Of a stretch of 64,000 bases of DNA, positions 8,843 to 18,656 are shown one piece after another. A model generated the notes under the pieces. The model did no database searches and was not told the origin of the DNA. It worked only from the letters and a program-made list of their open reading frames with translations. The stretch's first letter is position 1. Every line of letters starts with the position of its first letter. The position numbers and the translations under genes were made by a program. Origin of the DNA: Lactobacillus melliventris (lineage in GTDB: Bacteria; Bacillota; Bacilli; Lactobacillales; Lactobacillaceae); contig NZ_JAAEEB010000001.1 of the NCBI RefSeq assembly GCF_013346935.1, positions 248,001-312,000 of the forward strand, in the 5' to 3' direction.

Positions 8843-10252
8843 ATGGAAACCAAAACACCTAAACAAATAGTTAACTTACTTAATGAATATATAATAGGGC
8901 AGGATGAGGCCAAGAAGGCTGTTGCTGTTGCTTTGTATAATCGTTATCGCAGAATGCAACTGCCAAAGAAAATGCAAGAGGACATTACCCCCAAGAATTT
9001 GTTAATGGCTGGCCCTACTGGTGTTGGTAAAACAGAAATTGCTAGAAGGCTGGCCGCAATTGTCAACGCCCCATTTGTTAAGGTAGAAGCTACAAAATTT
9101 ACTGAAGTTGGCTATGTGGGCCGTGATGTGGAATCGATGGTCCGCGATTTGGTCAATGAAGCGGTTCGTATGGAAGAAAAGGATCAATTTGACCGTGTTC
9201 GCCCTCAGGCAGCTAAAGAAGCCAATAAAATTTTAGTACGCTTGCTTGTACCCGGAATTAAGCGTGACAAACGCAAGAATCAAATGCAGGAATGGCAAGA
9301 CATGATGTCGATGATTATGGCGGCTGGTCAAAACAATGACCAGAATTCACCAGCAGATCAAGAAGAAATAACAGATGATATTCGCAATGAGAGATTGACT
9401 GTTTCAGAACAGTTGAATAAAGGTCTGCTTGAAAATCGTGAGGTTACAATCGAAGTTGAGCAGGCACCAAAGGTTAACTCGATGGGTGACATGATGGGGC
9501 AAATGGGAATTGATATGAGTTCAATGCTCAATGATTTAGTACCTAAGAAGAAAATCAAACGAACTCTCCTTGTCAAAGATGCCCGGGAAGTTTTAATTCA
9601 GCAAGAATCCCGTAAAATGGTTGATTATGATTCCTTATATCAAAAGGCAATTGAACGAACGGCAAATAATGGGATCATTTTTATTGATGAAATTGATAAG
9701 ATTACAGCTGGCAATCAGAAAACTTCCGGTGAAGTATCGCGTGAAGGAGTACAAAGAGATATTTTGCCAATTGTTGAAGGTTCAACAGTTCAAACTAAAT
9801 ATGGCCCGGTAACTACAGACCATATTCTCTTCATTGCAGCTGGCGCTTTTTCAGAGTCCAAGCCGAGTGACCTTATCCCCGAATTACAAGGACGTTTCCC
9901 AATTAGAGTGGAACTTAATGCCTTGTCAAAGGATGACTTCGTTAAAATACTTAAGGACCCAGAGGACTCATTATTAGAGCAATATGTAGCATTGATGAAA
10001 GCCGATGGGATAAAGTTAGTCTTCACACAAGAAGCAGTTGAGCGGATTGCGCAAATTGCTTACGATGTTAACCAGGGAACAGATAATATTGGTGCCAGAC
10101 GGTTGTCAACAATTCTTGAGAAGTTGCTGGAAGATGTCCTATACGAAGGCCCGGACATGACAATGGGAGAAATTACTGTAACTGAAGCATATGTTAATGA
10201 AAAACTTAGTGATATAATAACAAATAAAGATCTAACTAAGTTCATTCTTTAA
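8843..10252 (+). CDS. hslU: HslU ATPase (ClpY), unfoldase of the HslVU protease
   Basis: A 469-aa AAA+ ATPase that unfolds substrates and feeds them to HslV. Walker A GPTGVGKTE lies near residue 58, the pore-loop region GYVGRD near 90, Walker B IIFIDEIDKI near 275 and the sensor-2 motif GARRL near 412. The I-domain between about residues 110 and 240 contains a Met- and Gln-rich stretch (QMQEWQDMMSMIMAAGQN and MGDMMGQMGIDMSSML), as often seen in this domain. In Bacillus codY follows clpY; here an aldose-epimerase-like gene comes next, so codY is absent from its usual place. Confidence 0.96.
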   Translation: METKTPKQIVNLLNEYIIGQDEAKKAVAVALYNRYRRMQLPKKMQEDITPKNLLMAGPTGVGKTEIARRLAAIVNAPFVKVEATKFTEVGYVGRDVESMVRDLVNEAVRMEEKDQFDRVRPQAAKEANKILVRLLVPGIKRDKRKNQMQEWQDMMSMIMAAGQNNDQNSPADQEEITDDIRNERLTVSEQLNKGLLENREVTIEVEQAPKVNSMGDMMGQMGIDMSSMLNDLVPKKKIKRTLLVKDAREVLIQQESRKMVDYDSLYQKAIERTANNGIIFIDEIDKITAGNQKTSGEVSREGVQRDILPIVEGSTVQTKYGPVTTDHILFIAAGAFSESKPSDLIPELQGRFPIRVELNALSKDDFVKILKDPEDSLLEQYVALMKADGIKLVFTQEAVERIAQIAYDVNQGTDNIGARRLSTILEKLLEDVLYEGPDMTMGEITVTEAYVNEKLSDIITNKDLTKFIL

Positions 10253-10270
10253 CAAAGGTGATGATTAAAC

Positions 10271-11161
10271 ATGAATTACACTATCAAAAATAGCATTCTT
10301 AAAGTTGAAATTGCTAGTAAGGGTGCTGAAGTGCAAAGTGTAAAAAGTTTACATAGTGGATATGAGTATATTTGGCAGGCAGATCCTCAAGTCTGGAATC
10401 GGCATGCACCTGTTCTTTTTCCAATAGTCGGCAGACTAAAAAATGACGAATATACTTACCAAGGGAAAACCTATCATTTAACTCAACATGGTTTCGCCCG
10501 TGATTTAGAGTTTCAAGTGGTGCGTCATACAGATGAAAGTATTACATTTTTGCTGACCGACTCTGAAGAGACCAGGAAGGTTTATCCGTTCAAGTTTGAA
10601 CTACGAGTGAATTACAATTTACTCAATAATCTCTTAGAAGAAAACTTCACTGTTGTTAACAAAACGGATGGCGAAATGATCTTTGGTATTGGTGGTCACC
10701 CTGGATTCAATATTCCTACAAGTAAAACCTTATCTAAGGAAGATTTTTACTTTAGTACCAAACCTTCTCGTGCGCGTGTTCATATTCCTTTGAAGGGCGC
10801 ATTTCTGGATTGGCCTAATCGGTCGTTGGCTTCTACTAATAGCTTAATTACTCTTAGTGATCATCTATTTAAAAATGACGCGCTGATTTTTCAAATGCGC
10901 GGCCACGATAATAGGATATCTTTAAAAACTGATGCCAATAATTTTCATGTAAATGTTTGGTTGCGAGATGCACCTTTTGTGGGTGTGTGGTCACAATACC
11001 CGACAACTGCAGATTATGTCTGTATTGAACCGTGGTGGGGGATAGCAGACCGCTTTGATACCAACCAAAAGCTGGAAGAGAAGTATGGTATGAACCATCT
11101 GGAAGCGGGAGAAACTTTTACTGCTGGTTTTAGCATGGCTTTCCATGACCAAGACGAATAA
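10271..11161 (+). CDS. Aldose 1-epimerase family protein (LacX type)
   Basis: A 296-aa protein of the galactose-mutarotase superfamily, mostly beta-sandwich. Seen: PVLFPIVGRL near residue 47 and HGFARD near 74 (the His is the expected general-acid region), IGGHPGFNIP near 137 and the C-terminal CIEPWWG with the expected catalytic Glu. It resembles the LacX/YihR-like branch rather than classic GalM. The natural sugar substrate cannot be told from sequence. It starts 18 bases after hslU with AAAGGTGAT upstream, so it may be read through from that cluster, and it ends at a strong terminator. Confidence 0.85.
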   Translation: MNYTIKNSILKVEIASKGAEVQSVKSLHSGYEYIWQADPQVWNRHAPVLFPIVGRLKNDEYTYQGKTYHLTQHGFARDLEFQVVRHTDESITFLLTDSEETRKVYPFKFELRVNYNLLNNLLEENFTVVNKTDGEMIFGIGGHPGFNIPTSKTLSKEDFYFSTKPSRARVHIPLKGAFLDWPNRSLASTNSLITLSDHLFKNDALIFQMRGHDNRISLKTDANNFHVNVWLRDAPFVGVWSQYPTTADYVCIEPWWGIADRFDTNQKLEEKYGMNHLEAGETFTAGFSMAFHDQDE

Positions 11162-11186
11162 ATTTTGAGTTCAAGATAATAGACGC

Positions 11187-11216
11187 AAAAAAGGAAGTAC
11201 CAGACTTCCTTTTTTT
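11187..11216 (+). terminator. Rho-independent terminator after the epimerase gene
   Basis: Perfect stem AAAAAAGGAAGT / ACTTCCTTTTTT with a 5-base loop, ending in seven T residues. The A-run on the other side could also allow it to end transcripts from the opposite strand. Confidence 0.85.
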
Positions 11217-11241
11217 ATATCACCAAAATAAAAATTAAATA

Positions 11242-11270
11242 TTGCGAACAAGTGTTCATACATCTATAAT
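11242..11270 (+). promoter_or_regulatory. Promoter overlapped by a LexA/DinR box, without an obvious gene
   Basis: TTGCGA at 11242-11247 and TATAAT at 11265-11270 are exactly 17 bases apart. Overlapping the -35 and spacer is CGAACAAGTGTTCA (11245-11258), which fits the Gram-positive SOS box CGAAC-N4-GTTCG at all but the last base. The only gene in front of it is the convergent plsY, so any transcript would run antisense to plsY. A small stem-loop GCTAG/CTAGC (11277-11295) sits at the expected transcription start. Confidence 0.55.
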
Positions 11271-11315
11271 ATAATAGCTAGCTGTTGAGACTAGCCGTAT
11301 TTATTTGCTATGCAA

Positions 11316-11951
11316 TTATAGTTTGTGGTGCTTTTTCTTATACCAATACCACAAGCCAAAGGGAATAATATTTTCTTGGTGCTGCAATAAGCGTTTAATA
11401 TTGCTTCTGTGACGAATAAACAAGATAATCATGATGCAGCCAACAATGATTTCCAAAAAAACATCATGAAAAAAGAAAGTTGCAATAAATATCAGAACCA
11501 CAGCAATCAGGCTTGAAAGGCTGACATAAGACGTGATAAAAACTAATGGTAGAAAAATAAGAGCGCAAATGCCAAAGAACTTGAGATTATAACCTAAGAA
11601 GAGGCCGGCACTGGTTGCTACAGCTTTTCCGCCCTTAAATTTGAGAAAAATAGAGAATGTATGTCCTAAGATCGCCAGACCACCCGAAATTAATAGGATA
11701 TATTTGGGCACATTAAGATGAAATATCCTTGGCAAGTTGGTAGCGAGTGTTCCTTTTAAAACGTCAACGATGAGAACCACACTGCCGGCAAATGGTCCGA
11801 AGACGCGAAAAGAGTTGGTGGTACCGATATTGCCGGAGCCATAGTTTCTAATATCTTCAGCAAAAAAGATTTTACCGACGATCACGCCTGTAGGAAAAGA
11901 CCCTATTAAATATGCTAGAATAAATATCAGAATTAAATTTAAATTTATCAT
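11316..11951 (-). CDS. plsY: Glycerol-3-phosphate acyltransferase PlsY
   Basis: A 211-aa integral membrane enzyme that transfers an acyl group from acyl-phosphate to glycerol-3-phosphate, the first step of phospholipid synthesis. Motifs: GSFPTGVIVGK near residue 18, GSGNIGTTNSFRVFG near 38-52 and FKGGKAVATSAG near 104-115, the three conserved cytoplasmic loops. Five or so hydrophobic segments are visible. It is transcribed alone and opposite to its neighbours, divergently from parE; plsY next to parE-parC is a common lactic acid bacterial arrangement. Confidence 0.95.
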   Translation of the reverse strand: MINLNLILIFILAYLIGSFPTGVIVGKIFFAEDIRNYGSGNIGTTNSFRVFGPFAGSVVLIVDVLKGTLATNLPRIFHLNVPKYILLISGGLAILGHTFSIFLKFKGGKAVATSAGLFLGYNLKFFGICALIFLPLVFITSYVSLSSLIAVVLIFIATFFFHDVFLEIIVGCIMIILFIRHRSNIKRLLQHQENIIPFGLWYWYKKKHHKL

Positions 11952-12046
11952 TTTTATCCCACTCTCTTAAAGTCTAATGCTATTTTAGCAGAGATTATTG
12001 CGTTTGCGGGCTAAATAATAAATGATTTTTAACTGGAGGAGTCTAT

Positions 12047-14005
12047 TTGGTTAAAACAAATAAAAAAATAAATTCTTATGATGACTCATCAATTCAGATT
12101 CTTCATGGTCTGGAAGCCGTGCGTAAACGGCCGGGAATGTACATTGGGTCGACTGATGTGCATGGCTTAAACCAGCTAGTCTACGAAATTGTAGATAACT
12201 CGGTTGATGAAGCAATGGCCGGATTCGGTAACGAAATTGACGTGACGATTCATAAAGATAACAGTGTGACGGTTCGTGACTTTGGCCGGGGTATGCCTAC
12301 TGGAATGCATAAATCGGGTAAGCCCACTATCGAAGTCATCTTAACCGTTTTACATGCTGGGGGTAAGTTTACCGAGCAAAACTACAAAACTTCAGGTGGA
12401 CTTCATGGGGTTGGATCCTCTGTGGTTAATGCTCTTTCCAGTTATATGGACGTGAAAGTTGTGCGAGAAGGCACTGCTTATGAAGAAGAGTTCAAAGATG
12501 GTGGTCATCCAGTTGGAACTTTAAAATGTTTGGGTAAAACTAAAGAGCCGACAGGCACTACCATTACTTTTAAACCTGATGAGAAAATTTTTTCAACAAT
12601 CAGATATAAGTATGAAACTATTCAAGAGCGCATCAGAGAGTCTGCTTTTCTGTTAAAGGGCGTACGCTTTGTTTTAACTGACGAACGTGAACCCGAACAT
12701 CATGATGACTTTAAATATGATGATGGCATTAAAGCTTTTGTCTCATATCTCAATGAGGGTAAAGATTCTTTAAGCGATGTTTTTTATTTTTCCGGAAAAC
12801 AAGATGAAATTGAAGTTGAGTTTAGCGGTCAATACAGTGACAGCTACTCAGAAAATCTGGTTTCTTTTGTTAATAATGTGCGCACTTCAGACGGTGGCAC
12901 TCACGAAGTAGGGGCCCGTAGTGGCTTTACGCGTGCTTTTAACGATTATGCCAAGAAGCAAGGCTTGTTAGGGAAAAAAGATAAAAATATTGACGGGTCG
13001 GATTATCGTGAGGGCTTAAGCGCGGTTTTATCAGTTAAGATCCCAGAAGAGCTGTTGGAGTTTGAAGGGCAGACTAAAGGTAAATTAGGCACTCCGCAAG
13101 CAAGATCTGTAGTTGATGCGATTGTCTATGAAAAAATGTCTTACTACTTAATGGAAAAAGGTGAGCTGGCTCAAGAGCTGGTAAAAAAGGCACAAAGAGC
13201 GAGGGATGCTCGTGAAGCTGCCAAAAAAGCGCGCAATGAAAGTCGAAATGGTAAAAAACGGCGCAAAAAAGAAGTGCTTTCAGGTAAGTTAACTCCAGCA
13301 CAATCACGCAACCCCAAAAAGAACGAATTATTTTTGGTTGAGGGTGACTCAGCTGGTGGCTCCGCAAAACAAGGTAGAGACCGTAAGTTCCAGGCTATCT
13401 TGCCTTTACGTGGTAAAGTTTTGAACACCCAAAAAGCCAAGCTTCAGGATATTTTTAAGAATGAAGAGATTAACACTATGATCTACACTATCGGCGCTGG
13501 AGTCGGAGCCGAATTTAACGTGGAAGATTCCAATTATGATAAGGTAATTATCATGACGGACGCCGATGATGATGGTGCCCATATTCAGATTTTGTTGTTA
13601 ACCTTTTTCTACCGTTATATGAGGCCAATGATTGAACATGGTAAAGTTTATATTGCTCTGCCTCCTCTTTATCGTCTGCAAAAAGGTCGTGGTAAAAAGG
13701 CTCAAGTGCAATATTCCTGGACCGATGAAGAGCTTGCTGCCGCTGAAAAGAAAATGGGTCGCGGTTATACTTTACAGCGATTTAAGGGACTGGGAGAAAT
13801 GAATGCTGAGCAATTATGGCAAACAACTATGGATCCGGAAACCAGACTGCTTATTCGTGTCAAAATCGATGATGCTGCTTTAGCAGAACGACGTGTTACC
13901 ACACTCATGGGAGATAAGGCTGGAGCCAGACGAAAATGGATTGAAGAGAATGTTAAGTTTAGATTAGGCGATAACACTTCAATTTTAGAAGAAGAAAATG
14001 AATAA
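12047..14005 (+). CDS. parE: DNA topoisomerase IV subunit B
   Basis: A 652-aa ATPase subunit of topoisomerase IV, which unlinks daughter chromosomes. The GHKL ATPase domain has EIVDNSVDEAMAG near residue 46, DFGRGMP near 78 and GGLHGVGSSVVNALS near 118-132. The TOPRIM domain has LVEGDSAGGSAKQGRDR near 430 and MTDADDDGAH near 503. It starts at TTG with GGAGGA 5 bases upstream; no ATG fits better. Assignment to ParE rather than GyrB rests on partner parC 15 bases downstream and on the length. Its place beside the terminus fits the decatenation role. Confidence 0.95.
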   Translation: MVKTNKKINSYDDSSIQILHGLEAVRKRPGMYIGSTDVHGLNQLVYEIVDNSVDEAMAGFGNEIDVTIHKDNSVTVRDFGRGMPTGMHKSGKPTIEVILTVLHAGGKFTEQNYKTSGGLHGVGSSVVNALSSYMDVKVVREGTAYEEEFKDGGHPVGTLKCLGKTKEPTGTTITFKPDEKIFSTIRYKYETIQERIRESAFLLKGVRFVLTDEREPEHHDDFKYDDGIKAFVSYLNEGKDSLSDVFYFSGKQDEIEVEFSGQYSDSYSENLVSFVNNVRTSDGGTHEVGARSGFTRAFNDYAKKQGLLGKKDKNIDGSDYREGLSAVLSVKIPEELLEFEGQTKGKLGTPQARSVVDAIVYEKMSYYLMEKGELAQELVKKAQRARDAREAAKKARNESRNGKKRRKKEVLSGKLTPAQSRNPKKNELFLVEGDSAGGSAKQGRDRKFQAILPLRGKVLNTQKAKLQDIFKNEEINTMIYTIGAGVGAEFNVEDSNYDKVIIMTDADDDGAHIQILLLTFFYRYMRPMIEHGKVYIALPPLYRLQKGRGKKAQVQYSWTDEELAAAEKKMGRGYTLQRFKGLGEMNAEQLWQTTMDPETRLLIRVKIDDAALAERRVTTLMGDKAGARRKWIEENVKFRLGDNTSILEEENE

Positions 14006-14020
14006 AGAGGTTTTTGATTA

Positions 14021-16474
14021 ATGGCAACAAAAGAACGAATTCGTGAAATGCCGCTTGAGCAAGTCATGGGTGAGCGTTTTGGCAGATATTCCAAATACAT
14101 TATTCAGGAACGGGCCTTACCGGATATTCGTGACGGGTTAAAACCTGTGCAGAGAAGAATCCTTTATGCCATGTTCCAGGATAACAATACTTATGACAAA
14201 CCATTTAAAAAAGCAGCTAAAGCTGTAGGTAATATTATGGGTAATTTTCACCCTCATGGTGACAGTTCAATTTATGGTGCTTTAGTTCACCTTTCGCAAG
14301 ATTGGAAAATGCGGGAGCCTTTAATTGAAATGCATGGTAATAATGGCTCAATGGACGGGGATGGCCCCGCGGCTATGCGTTATACTGAATCTCGTTTGAG
14401 TAAAATATCTAACATGTTACTGCAGGATATTGATAAAAATACAGTCAATATGGTCCTGAATTTTGACGATACCGAGTATGAGCCCACCGTTTTACCGGTA
14501 CGTTTCCCCAATTTACTAGTTAATGGTTCTACCGGTATTTCAGCGGGCTATGCTACAGAAATTCCGCCACATAATTTAACCGAAGTAATTGATGCGACTA
14601 TCTATTTGCTAAAAAATCCTAATGCCACTCTTAGCGATCTGATGCAATTTGTCAAAGGTCCTGATTTTCCAACTGGCGCCATCGTTCTGGGCGAAAAAGG
14701 CTTACGTGAAGCTTATGAGACAGGGCGTGGCCGAATACAGGTAAGAGCTAAATCTTCTATTCAAGAAATAAGAGGGCACCGGGAAGAAATTGTAATTACG
14801 GAAATTCCTTTTGCTGTTAATAAGGCGCTGCTAGTTAAGAAAATGGATGAAATCCGTCTTAACAGAGAAATTGACGGGATAGCTGAGGTCCGGGATGAAA
14901 CTGACCGTCATGGTTTGTCAATTGTAGTCGAATTGAAAAAAGGTGCCGATGCACAAAATATTTTAAATTATCTCTTTAAAAATACTGAATTACAGGTTTC
15001 CTATAATTTCAATATGGTTGCTATTGATCACATGACGCCAATGCAGGTTGGTTTAAAGCATATCTTGTCTTCATACTTAGAACATGAAAAAGAAGTAGTT
15101 ACCAAAAGAACTAAGTATGATTTAAATAAAGCTGAAGAACGTCTGGAAATTATCCAGGGCTTGATTCATGCCATGGACATTTTAGATCAAGTTATCAAAG
15201 TCATTCGGGCATCAAAAAATAAGACCGAAGCTAAGAAAAATTTGTCTAATGAATTTGAATTTTCAGCTCGACAAGCAGAAGCAATTGTTTCTTTGCAACT
15301 ATATAGACTTACTAATACCGATGTAGATGCTTTAGTTAAAGAGCAAACGGAATTAAGCGAAAAGATAGCTCGTTTTAAGGAGCTTTTATCTAATAACAAA
15401 ACTTTGGAAAAGGAAATAGTTAAAGAACTATCACTTGTTAAAAAAGAATTTGGTAATCCAAGAAGGACCGAAATTTCTTCTGCAAATGCTAAGATCCAAA
15501 TTGATGAAAAAGCTCTAGTAGCCGATGAACAGGTACGTGTGTTGATAAGTCGCGATGGCTACTTGAAAAGATCTTCTATTCGTTCATGGCAGTCAAGTGA
15601 TGATGAGGATAACGGCTTGCCAAGCGGGGATGATGTGGTATTTGAAAAAACAGTATCTACTTTAACCAATTTATACCTTTTTACCAGTCGAGGAAATGTT
15701 ATTTACCGTCCGGTAAATGAACTAGTTGAGGCAAAGTGGAAGGAAACTGGCCAACATTTGTCTCAAGAAATTGGGTTAAATGATGATGAAAACATTATTC
15801 GTGTATTTGACCTCGACAACTTAAACCAAAATGTCAACTTTTTACTTGCTACCAATGATGGTTATATCAAACAATTACAATTAAGTAATTTGCAACCTAC
15901 AAGGACTTATCATTCACGAGCAATTACAGCGATGAAAATGAAAAAATCAGACAGCATGGTTGTTCGCGTTGATTTAGTTAAGAATAAAAGTAATGACGAA
16001 ATAATTTTATTTACTCATAACGCATATGCTATTCGCTATAATTTGGCAGAAATTCCTGAATCTGGAGCCAAATCGTTTGGAGTAAAGTCTGTCAATCTTA
16101 AGCCTGCGGACTATATCATTTCTTATATCTTAATAAATCCTAATTATCTTGATTTGGTTCATGTTGGCATAATTACACAAAGAGGGGCGTTTAAACAGTT
16201 TAAAGCTAATCTGGTAAATAAAGTATCACGTGCCAAACGAGGGGTACTTGTATTACGAGAACTTAAAACTAAGCCACACCGCATTGTCGCGGTTACGTCT
16301 TATGGGCAAGATCATACTTTAATTGTAACCACTACGAGTAAAAGGCACATAAAGATCTTAACTAGTGATTATCCGTTAGGTGATAGATATTCGAATGGTT
16401 CATTTGTGATTGATACTACTAGTGACGGGGAGCCAGTTAATATAAGACTGAGCAGGCCATCAGGCAATAATTAA
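14021..16474 (+). CDS. parC: DNA topoisomerase IV subunit A
   Basis: An 817-aa DNA-cleaving subunit of topoisomerase IV. The breakage-reunion domain begins with the winged-helix region containing ALPDIRDGLKPVQRRILYAM, and the catalytic tyrosine is in AMRYTESRL at about Tyr121. The quinolone-resistance region PHGDSSIYGALV lies near residue 80. The C-terminal part (from about 490) shows beta-pinwheel repeats such as YLFTSRGNVIYR and IILFTHNAYAIRYN, less regular than in GyrA. It is co-transcribed with parE. Confidence 0.95.
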   Translation: MATKERIREMPLEQVMGERFGRYSKYIIQERALPDIRDGLKPVQRRILYAMFQDNNTYDKPFKKAAKAVGNIMGNFHPHGDSSIYGALVHLSQDWKMREPLIEMHGNNGSMDGDGPAAMRYTESRLSKISNMLLQDIDKNTVNMVLNFDDTEYEPTVLPVRFPNLLVNGSTGISAGYATEIPPHNLTEVIDATIYLLKNPNATLSDLMQFVKGPDFPTGAIVLGEKGLREAYETGRGRIQVRAKSSIQEIRGHREEIVITEIPFAVNKALLVKKMDEIRLNREIDGIAEVRDETDRHGLSIVVELKKGADAQNILNYLFKNTELQVSYNFNMVAIDHMTPMQVGLKHILSSYLEHEKEVVTKRTKYDLNKAEERLEIIQGLIHAMDILDQVIKVIRASKNKTEAKKNLSNEFEFSARQAEAIVSLQLYRLTNTDVDALVKEQTELSEKIARFKELLSNNKTLEKEIVKELSLVKKEFGNPRRTEISSANAKIQIDEKALVADEQVRVLISRDGYLKRSSIRSWQSSDDEDNGLPSGDDVVFEKTVSTLTNLYLFTSRGNVIYRPVNELVEAKWKETGQHLSQEIGLNDDENIIRVFDLDNLNQNVNFLLATNDGYIKQLQLSNLQPTRTYHSRAITAMKMKKSDSMVVRVDLVKNKSNDEIILFTHNAYAIRYNLAEIPESGAKSFGVKSVNLKPADYIISYILINPNYLDLVHVGIITQRGAFKQFKANLVNKVSRAKRGVLVLRELKTKPHRIVAVTSYGQDHTLIVTTTSKRHIKILTSDYPLGDRYSNGSFVIDTTSDGEPVNIRLSRPSGNN

Positions 16475-16536
16475 TTTTAGTTTATTTAATGATATCAATA
16501 AATTGTGAAAGTGCTTTATTGAATTACAATAATACT

Positions 16537-16565
16537 TTGACACAAAGGGGTTTTTGATTGATAAT
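16537..16565 (+). promoter_or_regulatory. Sigma-A promoter for the LysR gene
   Basis: TTGACA at 16537-16542 and GATAAT at 16560-16565 with a 17-base spacer, about 50 bases upstream of the LysR-type start codon. Confidence 0.6.
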
Positions 16566-16613
16566 AGCATATATATAGAGCCATATTATTGTTAAGATAG
16601 AAGGAATAATATT

Positions 16614-17549
16614 ATGCCTAAAACAGATACAATACTCTCAACCAAGTCCCTACATTATTTTTTGCAATTAATTGATACTATGAATTATACTCAGGCAGCT
16701 CAGATCCTGGGCATTACTCAACCGGCTTTAACTCAACAAATTAAGAAAATCGAGCATGCAATTGGAACACCGTTATTTGGACAAATGGGTAAAAAGCTTT
16801 ACTTAACGGAAGCGGGTAAGCAATTGCAAACTGGAGCGATTCAATTGCTTGGAACCATTAATTCTGTGGTTAGTGATATTCAAGAATTTACACAGGCTGA
16901 CAAGGGTAATATTGCAATTGGTGTTTTAGAAAGTGTTGATTCTGATCTGCTCAGACGGTTTTTGGTTGAGTTTAACCAAAAGTTTCCGCATATTACCATT
17001 AGTGTCTCTTATTTTAACCGGAAAGATCTTTGGTATAATCTTGATAATAATTTAATTGATTTAGGATTACTTTATGTTCCTGAAACTGCTAAAAAGAGTC
17101 AATCCAATATACAGAATCAGTATGAACAAATGAAGGTCACACAAGAGAGATTGACAATCTTGACACATAATTCTAGTTTTAAGGCAAAAAAGGCATACCC
17201 AGTTTCCAAATTTTTAGGAAAAAATTGGGTGCTTTATCCGGATGGCTTTTACTTAACTCAATTACTAAAAGATAAATTAGGCTCAAAATTAAATGCTAAA
17301 AACGGGTTAAATGTTCCTTTAACCTTTACTTCGACAAAGCAAATGGTTGATACAGCGCAGGAAACTGATTATGATACAGTTGTAAGTGAATCATATTATC
17401 AGCTTAACCAAGGTGAAATTGATTTAAAACCAGTATTTTTAAAAGGTGTTCCAAAATTCACAACATCAATTATCTATCGCAAGGGTAAGAAAGAAGTTCC
17501 TCGGATTGAAAACTTTTTGGCCGAATTTAAAAAGTTTTTGAAAGCTTAA
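16614..17549 (+). CDS. LysR family transcriptional regulator
   Basis: A 311-aa protein with an N-terminal winged helix-turn-helix (residues about 10-68: YFLQLIDTMNYTQAAQILGITQPALTQQIKKIE) and a periplasmic-binding-like effector domain from about 95. The effector and target genes are not evident. LysR regulators often act on a divergent neighbour, but here both neighbours (parC and ppaC) run in the same direction, so autoregulation or remote targets are possible. AAGGAAT precedes the ATG. Confidence 0.88.
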   Translation: MPKTDTILSTKSLHYFLQLIDTMNYTQAAQILGITQPALTQQIKKIEHAIGTPLFGQMGKKLYLTEAGKQLQTGAIQLLGTINSVVSDIQEFTQADKGNIAIGVLESVDSDLLRRFLVEFNQKFPHITISVSYFNRKDLWYNLDNNLIDLGLLYVPETAKKSQSNIQNQYEQMKVTQERLTILTHNSSFKAKKAYPVSKFLGKNWVLYPDGFYLTQLLKDKLGSKLNAKNGLNVPLTFTSTKQMVDTAQETDYDTVVSESYYQLNQGEIDLKPVFLKGVPKFTTSIIYRKGKKEVPRIENFLAEFKKFLKA

Positions 17550-17684
17550 TGCATCTTACAATCAATAAGACATAATCAATTATTTAAACTAAAATATAAA
17601 TTTAAATTTCTTCTAGGAAGAAAAGGTTTTATTAGGTAAACTAGAAGATAAGTAAAAAAATTAAAAGAAACAGGGGAAAGTTAA

Positions 17685-18614
17685 ATGGAAAAAGAATTAG
17701 TTTTTGGTCATCAAAATCCAGATACAGATGCCATAGGAACAGCGATTGCATATTCATATTTGCAAAATAAATTAGGCTACAATACAGAAGCGGTAGCTTT
17801 AGGTGAACCTAACGATGAAACAGCCTTTGCCTTAAAGAAATTTGGTTTTGAAGCGCCAAGAGTTATTAAAACAGCTGCTAATGAAGTGAATAAGGTAATG
17901 CTTGTTGATCATAACGAACCGCAACAAAGCGTTTCCGATATTGATAAAGTGACTGTAACACATGTTGTTGACCATCATAGAATTATGAATTTTAATACAA
18001 GTATGCCTCTGTTTTATCTTGCGGAACCTGTAGGTTGCACAAGTACAATTATGTATGGACTGTACAAGCATTTTAAGGTGGAAATTCCCAAAAATATTGC
18101 TGGAATTATGCTCTCAGCAATAATATCAGACACATTATTGCTAAAATCGCCAACTACTACTGAGAGAGATAAAAAGGCTGTTCAGGAACTTGCAGAAATT
18201 GCTAATGTTGATTACCAAAAATATGGTTTGGAAGAACTGAAGGCTGGAACTAATATAGCAAGTAAATCTGAAGAAGAATTAATTGATCTAGATGCTAAAT
18301 CATTTGATTTGAATGGCAAGAACGTTCGGGTTGCTCAAATCAATGTAGTTGACTTACCAGAGGCTTTGGAACGTAAAGAGGCTTTCTTAAAGACAATGGA
18401 AGACTCCGCCAATTCTGAAGGCTACGATTTATTTATGCTGCTTATAACTAATGTACTTGACTCAGATTCAACTGCATTAGTTATAGGTTCAGATGAAGCT
18501 TTAGCTTCATTTGAAAAGGCATTTGGTGAGGTTAAGGATTCTGAAATTAGCTTGCCGGGTGTTGTTTCGAGAAAGAAACAGGTTGTGCCACCACTAACTG
18601 AAGCTTTTAAGTAA
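17685..18614 (+). CDS. ppaC: Manganese-dependent inorganic pyrophosphatase (family II)
   Basis: A 309-aa cytoplasmic enzyme that hydrolyses pyrophosphate. DHH-family metal ligands are visible: [13 protein letters not shown] at residues 7-19, LVDHNE near 73, the DHH triad in [10 protein letters not shown] near 95 and the C-terminal [10 protein letters not shown] substrate-binding signature. AGGGGAAAG lies upstream of the ATG. It is a single gene closed by a strong terminator. Confidence 0.96.
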   Translation: MEKELVFGHQNPDTDAIGTAIAYSYLQNKLGYNTEAVALGEPNDETAFALKKFGFEAPRVIKTAANEVNKVMLVDHNEPQQSVSDIDKVTVTHVVDHHRIMNFNTSMPLFYLAEPVGCTSTIMYGLYKHFKVEIPKNIAGIMLSAIISDTLLLKSPTTTERDKKAVQELAEIANVDYQKYGLEELKAGTNIASKSEEELIDLDAKSFDLNGKNVRVAQINVVDLPEALERKEAFLKTMEDSANSEGYDLFMLLITNVLDSDSTALVIGSDEALASFEKAFGEVKDSEISLPGVVSRKKQVVPPLTEAFK

Positions 18615-18617
18615 TTT

Positions 18618-18656
18618 AAAAAACACGAAATAGATTTTCTCTATTTCGTGTTTTTT
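18618..18656. terminator. Bidirectional terminator between ppaC and the XRE regulator
   Basis: A 17-bp perfect stem (AAAAAACACGAAATAGA against TCTATTTCGTGTTTTTT) with loop TTTTC. A-run and T-run on the two sides let it serve both convergent genes; it touches the stop codon of the XRE gene. Confidence 0.92.

Noticed and set aside
11285-11368. 27-codon hydrophobic frame behind the LexA-box promoter.
   Set aside because: TTG start and no Shine-Dalgarno; kept only as speculation within the promoter finding.
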